Source: Dendrobium chrysotoxum (lineage: Eukaryota > Streptophyta > Magnoliopsida > Asparagales > Orchidaceae). Taken from it: a stretch of 64,000 nt of DNA. Positions 33,901-43,847 of the stretch are shown here, piece after piece. The notes under the pieces are model-generated. The model made no database searches, was not told where the DNA came from, and saw only the letters and a program-made list of their open reading frames with translations. The stretch's first letter is position 1. Each line of letters opens with the position of its first letter. Position numbers and translations under genes: made by a program. The DNA is taken from positions 32,591,472-32,655,471 of the forward strand of contig CM034311.1 of NCBI GenBank assembly GCA_019925795.1, read 5' to 3'.

Positions 33901-35370
33901 TGATACGTCATCGAAAATTGTCTTGATCGTGCATGAATCTTGAGGCATATTCAAGTTGGAAACTTTCAAAATTAAATTTGGGACCATCAAAGCTTCAAAT
34001 TTAGCAAACTTATAGTTAACTGAACGTTTCGAAGAGACAAATCCAACGACAATAAAATCGGTTCAATCCGAGCCCAAATGGGTCGGAATTATGAGTCTGA
34101 AGTGAATTTGGAAGGTTCCAAGCATTAATTGGATAACAAAATGATATCCAAAATATGGCATGCTTATAGTCAAATCGAGTGGCTCGGTGAGACGAATCTG
34201 ATAAGCCTAAGATCGTTGAATTCCGACATCATTAAGGCACTTAAACACTTAAAAAAATGATTTATGATTCGGGGATCAATATGGGTCGTCCAATGGAGCA
34301 CTCCAAATCTGTCATAGATCTTCTCCATATTTACGGGGCATGCCACTCTAAAAAATTTATAAATAGATCTCCTCTTCCCACATGAAAGGGGGTGGGGGGC
34401 TTGGTCCTTTGGCTATATATTGAAGAGAGTTCTAAGGCTTCAAGAGTCCTAACACCACCGCCGACAAATCCTCGTCGATCGTTGCTAGACCTCTACCCAG
34501 TCACCGGCTGCCGCCGGACTTCCACATGGATGTCGATCGCCACTGAACATCCACCCAACCATCGTCTGACGACTGCCCGGCCGCCGACTGCTGTTGAACT
34601 TTCACCTTGCAGACGACAGCCCTCGAACTTCCACTCGATCATCGTCGGACCATTGCTACCGGACTACCACTCGGTCGTCAATAGCCATTGGACTTCTAAC
34701 GCCCACCAACTACGGCCCCTCCGACCTCCATCGCCCGGCGACTATGATCACTTCGACCAACGTCACCCTCCAACTACGGTCCCTCTGACCTCCCTTCGCC
34801 CGCCGACTATGGTCCCTTTGACCTCCGTCGCCTGCCGAATACAGTCCCTTCAACCACCGTCAACTGTCGACTAAGATCCCTCCGACCTCCCATCGATCAC
34901 CGACTTGGGTCCCTCTTACCACTGTCGTCCACCGACTATGGTCCCTCGACCTTCGCTACCCATCGATTACTACCTCTCGGACCATCATCGCTCATTGACT
35001 ATGGTCCCTCCAACCAATATCGCCTGCTGACTATGGTCCCTTCGACCACCGTCATTCGCTGACTACAGTCCCATCACCCGCCAACTAGAGCCCCTCTAAC
35101 CTTTGTCGCCCGCTGACTATGTCCCTTTAATCATCATCGTCTGTCGACTATGGTCCTTTTGACGTCACGTCGCTCGCTGACTACGATCCCTTCGACCTCT
35201 GTCACCCGCCAACTATGGTCCCTTCGACCTCCGTCGCCTGCCGAATATGGTCCCTATGATCTCCTGTCGCCCGTCGATTACGGTCCCTCTGACCCCCCAT
35301 CACCGCCGACTACGGTCTCTCCGACCTCTGTCGCTCACCGACTACAATCCCTGTGACCTCTATCACCTGC
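33901..35370 (+). mobile_element. Truncated Copia-like LTR with expanded tandem repeats
   Basis: Opens TGATACGTCATCGAAAATTG and stays alignable with the solo LTR at 8403 (TCTTGATCG...GCATGAATC, AGCAAACTTATAGT, CATATTTACGGG.CATGCCACTC) up to about 34370. The GC-rich part, about 200 bp in the solo LTR, is here some 900 bp of degenerate units (34440-35370) of the type CCGACTATGGTCCCTCCGAC, period near 33 bp. The 3' LTR part is missing; at 35371 it abuts TRIM-1 sequence. ORFs at 34392-35356 are translations of the repeats. Confidence 0.65.
34690..35370 (+). repeat. ~33-bp degenerate tandem repeat array
   Basis: About twenty units containing CGACTATGGTCCCT(C/T)(C/T)GAC followed by CTCCGTCGCCCGC-like sequence. 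The same family lies in opposite orientation at 28676-28886 and 60657-60878. Confidence 0.75.
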
Positions 35371-35794
35371 TAACTTAAGTTCGGGCTAGGCACGAGACGC
35401 AGGCTCAACGGATCGGAAGCAGAGCTGGAGCTAGGACGTAGTAGCAGACACGGTTTCAAGCAAACATGTAGAGGAAAAAGAGGTAATAGGCGGGGAAGGC
35501 TTCTCTTAGCTGTTCTTTTCGAACAGTAGGTGAAGGAGAAGTAAGTGACTGTCTGGTGAAGGCTTTTTTGGGCTGTTCTTTGTGGACAGCAGGTGTTTTT
35601 TTCTTAGCTTTATAAAATTGAACCAATGTGTAGATTGTTAGTATTTTTTGTCCAGTTTTAGTTATTTTATTTCTTAAGTTCAATTTATCTTATATTAGTG
35701 TTATAAGTAAAGACGTAAGCTCTATTCTCTCACTCCGTTTATTCTTTCTCTTGGACCAAGCTATCCAAAAAGCTTGTAGGGATTCAAGAAACTT
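35371..35794 (+). mobile_element. TRIM-1 fragment (third copy): interior end plus LTR
   Basis: Begins GTTCGGGCTAGGCACGAGAC, matching TRIM-1 interior sequence at 13728, and continues through the repeated GTTCTTT...GAACAGTAGGTG block to an LTR opening at 35636 (TGTTAGTATTTTTTGTCC). LINE-1 interrupts the LTR at 35794/35795. After LINE-1 only about 8 bp more (TTTCCTTC) match before the sequence diverges, so the LTR end is lost. Confidence 0.75.
35779..35794. repeat. Left target-site duplication of LINE-1
   Basis: gggattcaagaaactt here and gggattcatgaaactt at 42427-42442: 15 of 16 match. Confidence 0.85.
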
Positions 35795-36763
35795 TTTTTT
35801 TTTAAATTTTTTTTTTGTACGTGTTAATTAAAAAGGGGGATTACAAGGTCCTTAAAAGGACCTCCAGCTCACTATTGCTCAAAAGAGCTACACAAAAAAT
35901 GCAAAAAAACCTAAGAGCCAGAAGTCCTTACTAAATAAAAATACATGCAAGCCTAGAAACATTCTACGGAAAACAAAATAAACAGTCCATATGGAGAAGA
36001 TGATGAGTGTCACATTCAGCGCAGTCTTCTCGACCAAAAATTATCCCTACACAAAACGAGAAAGAATCTCCAAAAACCTGCACAAAACGAGGCCTGCAGG
36101 GATAGTGGTAGTGAACAGAGAATAAAAGAAAGGGCAAACACCAGAAAAAGGATTAGTAGATAAGTGATCAAATATCTTTTTGAACAAACTATAAAAATTA
36201 AAAGAAGCCTAAAAAAAGGTTAGGATATTGTTCCCATAATGGTTTTGAACCGCATAAACCGAAATCCCAGAAGACATCAACGCCTCATTGGTAAGAAAAT
36301 TGTACAACAAATTGCAATGCAGCAGCACACTACAGTTCAGGGATGTAGCAATTGATTCCCAAGAGCAACTGTCGCAATTGCCCACAGACAAAAACCAACC
36401 CGAATTATAGAAATAAATGTGAGGAGTATGAACTTCCTGATGCTCCCAGGTGCAAATCCAGAAATCCAAAAGAAAAAGGGAAAAACCACACACATGATCC
36501 TCATGATTAGCCATAAGCCCGTTTTTTACATACTTGTAATGTATAGTCCTACTAGAACAAAAAGAGCCTCTCCAGCCAACAACATTTAAAATGAAAATGA
36601 TGCAGAAATAAACGGCCCAAAGAAAAATGACAGACATAAAAAAAAGGTATAAGGTGACCAAACCTGTAGAATAATACGAACAACCAAACCAGTAGATAAG
36701 ATTAAAACAATAGTTGCCTCCACAAAAATCTAGGAAACCAAAACCAGAAACAGAAAAACCATA

Positions 36764-39700
36764 CTACTGCCGCCTAATATAAGGAAACCCCATGCAGTCC
36801 AGCCTCACCAAACTCCTAATGTTTCCGGTGATTGAATTACCATGAAAATCCACAAAATCAAGTAAAGTGCATCCCATATTAGCTAACCAGTCAGCCGCAG
36901 AATTACCCTCTCTATGGATGTGAGTGATGGTAAAAGTGATGTGAGAGAGGTAATGTTTAATTTCCCTGATAATGTAAAAATAGGAGGGATTAACATTAGC
37001 ATTACTAGTGATATAGTGGATCACAAGCTTGGCATCAACTTCGATCCAAATCTAGTCAATCCCTAAAGAAATACACAATTGAACACCATACTTCAAGGCA
37101 TAAAGTTCGGCCAAAAAAGCATTCTTAATAGGCGAAGGACCAGCAAAAGCAATAACCACATTACCCATATGATCACGGACAAGCCCCCCACAACCGGCCA
37201 TATTCGTTTTAAAAGACCCATCAGTGTTAAGTTTGTGAACCCCAAATTGAGGTTTCAACCACTTAACAATAATATCTTTGTAAAAAGAAATCCTAGGAGC
37301 AAGCTTGATATCAAATAACTCAGCAATATAATGATACCCCTTGAAATTCCTTTCACTAATAAGGTTAGCCGTATAGATTTGCTTAATTTTATCTTTAATC
37401 TTCATAATAATATTGAAAGCATTCATAAAAATGTTCTCATGTTTCGACTCATTCCTGCTCTTTCAAAGGTACCAACAAATGATAACAGGAATAATATTAC
37501 GAATGTTACCTTTAGAAGGAGCAAACCAATCCTGCAAAATGTTCTTGATGTTATAATACTGCTTACACAAGTTATCAAAAAATAGCCAAACTTTCATGGC
37601 AATGGGACCATTAGCAAAAACATGATTAAGATCCTCTAAATGAAAACAACATTGGCATTTAGACAAAATAGTTAAACCTTTCTTGATTAAAGTAATATCA
37701 ACAGGAATATAGTTATGTAAAATTCTCCAAGTAAGGATAGAATAAGTAATAGGAATACCCTTGTTCCAAATAGCAGTGAAAGCTAGAGATTTAGGAAATG
37801 GTTTTCTAATGGAATGCCAAACCTCTTTGAATTTAAAACCGCCATCATTAGATTTATTGAATAAAATACAATCCTTCTGGTTAATTTGTAGAGAAATCTT
37901 AATGATATAATTGATAACAAGTTCAGGCACCATTTCAGAAAGATAATCCACATTTCACTTACCATCATAAAAATTTTGAGAAACTTTGCAAGTGCTAATA
38001 GTGTGAGTATTAATCAAATTATCAATTGAAAAAGGGCCTAACAAGTTATCTTGCCAAAAAACAAATATCCCCTCTCCCTAAACCCCATTGAATAAAATTC
38101 TCAGCATCCCACTTAATGGAAGAGATCCTCTTTCAAACATAAGAGTCCCCTTTCTTAAAGAAGGTAGAAAGAGAATGCCGGCCAGCACAATACTTCACAT
38201 TCATGAATTTAGCCCAAAGACTATTAGAGGCTCTAAAATTAAACCATAATTTATACGAAAAACCAATATCCATGTCACTTAAATTCTTGAAACCAAGTTT
38301 ACCTTCATCTTGGGAACCAGAGCACTTGTCCCAAAAAGTCCAACAAATAGCCGATTTACCATCTTTAAAACCCTAATAGAATTTATTAAAAATCCTCTCC
38401 ATATTAATGCAAATATTGTTGTAGGGTATAAAGTATGAAATAAATAGAGAGGTTTAGAGCACAAAACACTCTTAATCAACACCAATCTACCACCAAAAGA
38501 AAGACAGTTAAAAGCCCAAGATGAAAGTTTAGAATGAATGTTAGCAAATATATCCCCAAATAAGTGAGATCTTTTCCTACCTTTGAAGATAGGAGTACCA
38601 AGGTACTTGAGAGGTAATTGTTTATGATAAAACCCAAAATTGTTCTGAATAAACATAATCCTTTAATGAGATATAGACTTGGAGGTAATAAAATAACTTT
38701 TAAGGGGATTAAACAGCAGACCACTAGCATTTTGAAAAATGTTAAGAAACTTAAAGAGAATAGTAATCATCTTTTTGGAGCTGTTAGTGAAAATAACAAA
38801 ATCATCCACAAAACTCAAATGAGAAATAGGAAACCCACCTAAGGTCCGGTATTGGAGCTTAGGGTTTTTTCTGAAAAGGTCGTTAAGGCCTCTAGAAAGC
38901 AATTCCACCGCTAGAATGAATAAACCCGGAGAGAGGGGGTCTCCTTGCCTGAGTCCATGTGAGGACTTAAAAAATCCATGACTTTTACCATTAATAATAA
39001 TGGAGAAGTAACAATCCTCAATGCAATTTTTAATGATTTTGATAAAGCCATTACTAAAATCGAAAGCCTTGAGCATAGTATAGAGAAAATCCCAATTAAG
39101 GTTGTCATATGCTTTGGTAATATCAATTTTAAATATTGCATTACCACCACAAATCTTAGCATCCAAATCATGAACTAATTCTTGAGCCAAGAGAACATTA
39201 TCAAAAATAGAACGACCTTTAACAAAGCCAGTTTGCTCTAAAGAAATCAAATTAGGAAGAATGATGGCCATTCTATTCATGATCAATTTGGAAATGAGCT
39301 TGTTAAAAAAAGAGCAAAGACTAATGGGCCTAAAATCACTCCAATAATTAGTGTTATTACTTTTAGGTATAAGAACAATAGAGGTATAAGTGAAAAATTT
39401 GGGGTAAGGATTACCCCTAAAGAAATCCAACACAGCGTTAACCAAATCCACTTTAATGATATGCCAAGTCTTTTGAAAAAAATTAGTAGTAAAACCATCG
39501 GGACCGGCAACAGAATCAGAGTTCATATCCTTGATGGTCATCCAAATTTCTTCAATAGAAGGAGTTTTAGTAAGAACAATGTTATCCTCCTCAGAAACAA
39601 GAGAAGGAATGCAAGAGAAATTAACATTCAAATCCGGATTGAAATTCTTATTAAACACATTAGTAAAGTATTGAATGCCAGAATCATAAATCAAATCCGA

Positions 39701-40852
39701 AGAATCAATGTGAGAGCCATCAGGATTAATAATTTTGTGAATAAAACTAGTAACCTTCTAATGATTAGCAATATTGTGGAAAAATTTCGTATTCCTATCA
39801 CCCTCAACAAGGAACTTAGAAGTGGCTTTTTGTCTCCAAAAAACTTCTTCTTGCATTTGAAGTTTGAATAAAACCTCTTTTTTCTTATTCAATAAAGAAA
39901 GATTATCCAAAGAAGGATCAAGCATATAGTTGTTGTCAGGCATAGCAACATATTTTTCAGCCTCAATAATATTAGTAAATAAGTTTTTGAAAATGCATTT
40001 ATTCCACCATTTTAACATCTGTTTAAGCATTTTGAGCTTAAACCAGAATCTCTTCATGCAAAAAATGTTATCAGAAGGAAATAAAGGCGCCTGCCAATTA
40101 TTTTCAACATTACTAAGAAAAGAATCGTGAAGAAGCCACATATTTTGAAATCTAAAAGGGGCTTGAACACTATTGTGCTGCATAGAAATGTTTAAAAGCA
40201 TAGGAGAATGATCAGAAAGAGTTCTAGATAAATGCTCAATGTGAGTAGAAGGAAAACAAGAAATCTAATTGTTATTAAACAGAATGCGGTCCAAACGTTA
40301 CCACATGGTAGCCTGATTCCAAGTAAAAGAATGGCCACTGAAACCAATATCATGCAGGTTAGCATTTAAAATCATATCATTGAACTCCTCCATAGCACGG
40401 AAATTAGGGGGGTTACCCCCCACCCTTTCAGAACTATTAGTGATTGTATTAAAATCACCACCAATCATCCAAGCACCCGACATAGTATTAGAAAAATCAT
40501 TAATTTGAGACCAAAGAGTTCTCCTAGTAATCATAGAGCAAGAAGCATAAATGAAAGATGCATAACAAGAAAATTAAAGAAACTTAACAGAGGTATGAAC
40601 CACTTGGGGGTAATCATGCAAGATGCTAATTTTAATCCAATGCTTCCAAAAAATCTAAATCTTATTAGAACAATTGCTAAAAGAACAGTCAAAACCCAGA
40701 TTAGTACGAGTAGTATCCAACTTAGTGGAAGAAATTAAAGGTTCAAGTAAAACCAACACATTAATGTTATGAATCCTACATAAGTTTTTAGCCCTATTCA
40801 AAGATGGCAGGTTCCCTACGCCCCTAATGTTCCAAATGATGGCTTTAACCAT
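36764..40852 (-). pseudogene. LINE-1 ORF2: endonuclease, reverse transcriptase, RNase H (with stops)
   Basis: Starts MVKAIIWNIRG (EN motif), then LLEP, GGDFNTI, GHSFTW and SDHSPM mark the APE-type endonuclease. RT follows: GPDGF, LIPKSN, FRPISLCSFFNKLISK, GFVKGRSIFDN, GLRQGDPLSP and the FVDD catalytic box (where most relatives have FADD). A zf-RVT region (KEVWHSIRK...ILTWRILHN...CCFHLEDLNHVF) and RNase H (NTDGS, AELYAL, EVDAK, HREGNSAADWL) complete it. The product would nick target DNA and reverse-transcribe its own RNA. Stops include TAG 40655, TAA 40298, TAG 40265, TAG 39758, TAA 38663 and TGA 37463, nearly all in one frame; at least one frameshift lies near 38415. Not functional as it stands. 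Confidence 0.92.
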
Positions 40853-42221
40853 TAGAAATTGAAGGAATAGAATTTCGAGTAGCCCTAGATGCATTACCAT
40901 CAAGGACTTTGCTGTTTTTATTTTTCTTTTTACCCACTTTAGTAAAACCATCATTGATGTTAGTGATTTGAGTATGGGGAGGAGACAACAAAGAAACTTC
41001 ATTAACATTATGGGTATGCATCTCCAAAACATCAACCTTGGGATTAGTAATTTCACCTTCCTTTATTTGTTCTTCCACTCCCACATTCTTAATTATGTTG
41101 GGTTTTAACTTGTGTTGATTTTGAAGCAGGTCACCCTCCCTACATTCTTCTTCAATGATCGAGTCCTGATCTAAAACTTCAATGAGAATCACAACCTCCA
41201 GGGGAATGTTAGCCTCCTGCACGAAAGCCTCCTCCAAGTTTTGTAAAACCATAGGATGAGTAGGACACAATTCATCCAGTTGTTTATCTAATTCAACAGC
41301 TTGATCTCTAACAGGTATATCTAACCGTGGAGATTCACAGTTTTCCCTAATTTCAGCTCTTTCAATTTTATCCTCGGCCATGACGGGAAGATGGTTCTTT
41401 TCTCCTTTATTAACTTTCTTTAGGTTTGGGTGAGCCATAAAACAATCGTTAAAAGCATGTCCATGAACCCTACAATGAGGACAAAAATCAGGGATGTTCT
41501 CAAACTCCACCTTTTGTAGATACCCAGCCGCCTCAGATCCTATCCAAACTTCTCTAGGGTGTTTAATAATAATGTCCAATTCAACGAGAATACGGGCCAC
41601 AGAAGGTCTAGTTCGAGAAGCAGTCGCTTGGTCGGATTGTAGAGGCTGACCAAAAAGAGAACCCAACGCGTGTAAAACATGCGAATTGAAAAAATGTAAT
41701 CTCAAATTGGGAAACGAAATCCAAATAGGCACTATCGATGATTCTTCTTTAACATCAAAGAATGACGTCCATTTCAGGAGCCGCATCTGGCAGTTAGAAA
41801 TATAGTAAGCTCTCCTAGCAAAAACCCTACTATAATCAAGATCATTTGATAGCTGAATAGAAATATGTCTAGGGTCAAGTAAGCCTATAGAAAAATTTTC
41901 AGAAAGTTTCAGCTTACCGAAGAAATTGCGAATCGCATCCAGATTCAGTCGACGGACAGTAAACTTACCCACAAGCGTAAGCTGGTATGGACTAGCTAGC
42001 TTTAAGATATCCTCATCAGACATTAGAATCGCGGGAACCTCTTTTACCGACGATTTAGTGAAGGTGTATGTTTGATCTTGGGAGGAAGACGCACCTGCAA
42101 GCACATCCCTAAATGATCGAGATGAAGATCTAGCAGAAAGCAAACCTTTCAAATCCACCGTAGATGCCTTAGGAGGAACTCCCCAGGCATCAGTTATCTC
42201 CTTGGAAGGTCCCGCCTCCAT
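40845..42221 (-). CDS. LINE-1 ORF1, nucleic-acid-binding protein (intact)
   Basis: 458 codons without interruption. Residues about 60-240 contain a DUF4283-type region (LTLVGKFTVRRLNLDAI, SIQLSNDLDYSRVFARRAYY), followed by ARILVELDI and a zinc knuckle CPHCRVHGHAFNDC (C-x2-C-x4-H-x4-C) near residue 255. The C-terminal third is acidic and ends with a basic GKKKNKNSK patch. Plant L1 ORF1 proteins of this build bind the element RNA. The stop overlaps the ORF2 start by 8 bases (ATGGTTAA at 40852-40845). The open frame, next to a decayed ORF2, suggests a fairly recent insertion. Confidence 0.9.
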   Translation of the reverse strand: MEAGPSKEITDAWGVPPKASTVDLKGLLSARSSSRSFRDVLAGASSSQDQTYTFTKSSVKEVPAILMSDEDILKLASPYQLTLVGKFTVRRLNLDAIRNFFGKLKLSENFSIGLLDPRHISIQLSNDLDYSRVFARRAYYISNCQMRLLKWTSFFDVKEESSIVPIWISFPNLRLHFFNSHVLHALGSLFGQPLQSDQATASRTRPSVARILVELDIIIKHPREVWIGSEAAGYLQKVEFENIPDFCPHCRVHGHAFNDCFMAHPNLKKVNKGEKNHLPVMAEDKIERAEIRENCESPRLDIPVRDQAVELDKQLDELCPTHPMVLQNLEEAFVQEANIPLEVVILIEVLDQDSIIEEECREGDLLQNQHKLKPNIIKNVGVEEQIKEGEITNPKVDVLEMHTHNVNEVSLLSPPHTQITNINDGFTKVGKKKNKNSKVLDGNASRATRNSIPSISNG

Positions 42222-42426
42222 GGGGAAAAAGCCCTAGGGCCAAAAGGCCACCAAACGCGAGAGCAGTGAAAGCCCCAAATTGAAATATGAGTAAAATATC
42301 AACGCTCTACAGTAGAAACCACAAAGATTGGAAAGAGGGAGTTGGAGTCGCCCACGAATCGCCAGAGCCAACTAGCCGTTGCGTTGGGTGATTAACACAA
42401 AAAGATATGGAAAAGTACAAGGTATT
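42222..42426 (-). other. LINE-1 5' leader
   Basis: GC-richer untranslated leader before ORF1. Its outermost 31 bp (42396-42426), plus one flanking base, are shared with a site in both duplicate copies (22731-22762, 54452-54483). Confidence 0.6.
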
Positions 42427-42442
42427 GGGATTCATGAAACTT
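42427..42442. repeat. Right target-site duplication of LINE-1
   Basis: gggattcatgaaactt, one mismatch to 35779-35794. Confidence 0.85.
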
Positions 42443-42594
42443 TCCTTCTCAGATTAGAACGGTTACAAATGTACATGGATTCAATAGGTGTTACAACTCA
42501 TTTCATTCTCAAATTTATATTATAATGTAATGCATTCATATAGAATATATTAGACGAACAGTAACAAAATTTCATGTTTTCATACTGCTATCAG

Positions 42595-42692
42595 GATTAC
42601 GGATTGCTCCCCCAGAGGCTCCAGTTACCGGTTACATGTTTGGCAAAGGAGTTTATTTTGCGGATATGTTCTCAAAAAGTGCAAATTACTGC
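42595..42692 (+). pseudogene. PARP catalytic-domain exon fragment
   Basis: After a CTATCAG acceptor (42588-42594) the frame reads LRIAPPEAPVTGYMFGKGVY and then FADMFSKSANYC, ending at 42692. This is the donor-loop part of the catalytic domain of PARP1/PARP2-type poly(ADP-ribose) polymerases, including the GKGVYFADM.SKSANYC signature that helps form the NAD+ pocket. The product modifies proteins with ADP-ribose in DNA-damage signalling. No other PARP exon is visible. The coding sequence stops mid-exon where half a MITE begins, so this is a fragment cut by the duplication junction. 42443-42594 may be its intron. Confidence 0.85.
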
Positions 42693-42723
42693 TGTTTTAA
42701 GAAGCAGTAAAAAAACCATCCAA
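42693..42723. mobile_element. Right-end remnant of Tourist-like MITE (left edge of copy B)
   Basis: TGTTTTAAGAAGCAGTAAAA and CCATCCAAAACAAATAT correspond to the right arm of the MITE at 11206-11327. The left arm is absent, replaced by the PARP fragment. Confidence 0.7.
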
Positions 42724-42785
42724 AACAAATATTAAATTAGAATGAAATTTATAAAATGAGAACACAAGTTTTTAAATTAATTTCA

Positions 42786-43793
42786 CAATGCTTCAAAGCA
42801 CATGAGGGGCAAAGCCAGTCATAAGGCCTCTGTAATGAGAGATAATCTAATCCTTCTATTGTAAAACTTTTCATATCATGTTAAAATGTTAAAAATCAAG
42901 TAACAAATTTTCTGAATTTTTATTTCATACAGCAATAAAAAAAGAATGGATAAAGATATGCATGAAATGGGGGAAATTACACATTCCATCAAAATGAAGC
43001 TGGAAGAAATCGATTGAGATGCAAGTATTTTTTTCCATTGATGAACTTTACTTTGATTAGTGAGTCAATACTTGCGGCCTTACAGTTATTTTGATCTATA
43101 GAATTTAGCAAAAAGGAAGAAACTTGGTTGTGAAAGGGAACAACTGTTGATCGGTCAAGAATCTACATGGCTGTACGTGTAACTCTTAATGCTTAAAAAG
43201 AGCTAAATTTTGACCAAAGTAACGCATCATTTTTCACTTTGTGCATTTCAGTTTGTAGTTTTCATCACCATGGCTCTGGTTAATTGTAGTTCCTTGAAGA
43301 AGAAATTGAAAGATCACTTGAATGACTTTCAGTTACTTCATCTGCTTCTCTAATCAAATGCTTCATAAGAAGGAATGTTCATACCTGCTTCCTGAGCGTC
43401 TAATGAGATCGTCATTCACAGAACCTGAGGCAAAACATACAAGATGAATATAGGGATGTTGTTGAGAGAAAGGTTTTATAGGTCAGAATCTCAAATACTG
43501 TCATATTTTATTTTAATGTTCTTAAGAATATTGTACTTAAGGTGCTAGAATTAGTAATAAATCTATTGTTTGAGCAGTCATTGGGACCAGAATAGCTAAT
43601 AAGTTGTGTCCTATAGTCAATCAGCAATCGCCTGATGTCAATTAATTTGTGCACATAGCTTATAATCCGAAGTTATCATTGCAAACTATTATAACCCTAC
43701 TTTTTAAATCCTGTATAGATGATTGACCAACTGGTTGAAAATGGTGATAGCGAGCAAATATTTCAGAAGGCAAGCTATGAAAGGTGGTGAGGA
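42786..43793 (+). pseudogene. SYP132-like syntaxin pseudogene, copy B
   Basis: Counterpart of 11380-12386 (offset 31406) with the same stops and small deletions: the AHEE-like stretch, IKMKLEEID followed by TGA, SLKKKLKDHLNDFQ, and IDQLVENGDSEQIFQKA at about 43719-43790. Shared lesions show the gene was already dead before duplication. Confidence 0.65.
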
Positions 43794-43847
43794 CATGCTT
43801 TTATTTTATTGGTGTTAATAAAAAGAAGAAGAAAAAGCCCCAACAAA

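Larger units (their letters stand above)
35795..42426 (-). mobile_element. LINE-1: near full-length L1-type non-LTR retrotransposon with RNase H
   Basis: A 6.6-kb element on the minus strand. The poly(A) tail appears as a T run at 35795-35816 and the 5' end is at 42426. The 16-bp target duplications are listed separately. Order from the 5' end: a 205-bp leader, intact ORF1 (42221-40845), ORF2 with endonuclease, reverse transcriptase, zf-RVT and RNase H regions (40852-36764, interrupted by stops), then a 3' UTR. It sits in the LTR of a TRIM-1 fragment, so it is younger than that element. Most minus-strand ORFs between 36209 and 41056 belong to ORF2; plus-strand ORFs opposite them are shadows. 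Confidence 0.93.

Noticed and set aside
34392..34874. 160-codon Pro/Thr/Ser-rich ORF
   Set aside because: It runs through the ~33-bp tandem array of the truncated LTR; its repeats follow the DNA period, and related units elsewhere are not open.
28676..35370. Possible CRISPR-like arrays
   Set aside because: Units are degenerate and contiguous with no unique spacers, and the context is a plant retrotransposon LTR.
39461..39871. 136-codon plus-strand ORF and others opposite LINE-1 ORF2
   Set aside because: Antisense shadows of the RT/endonuclease coding strand.
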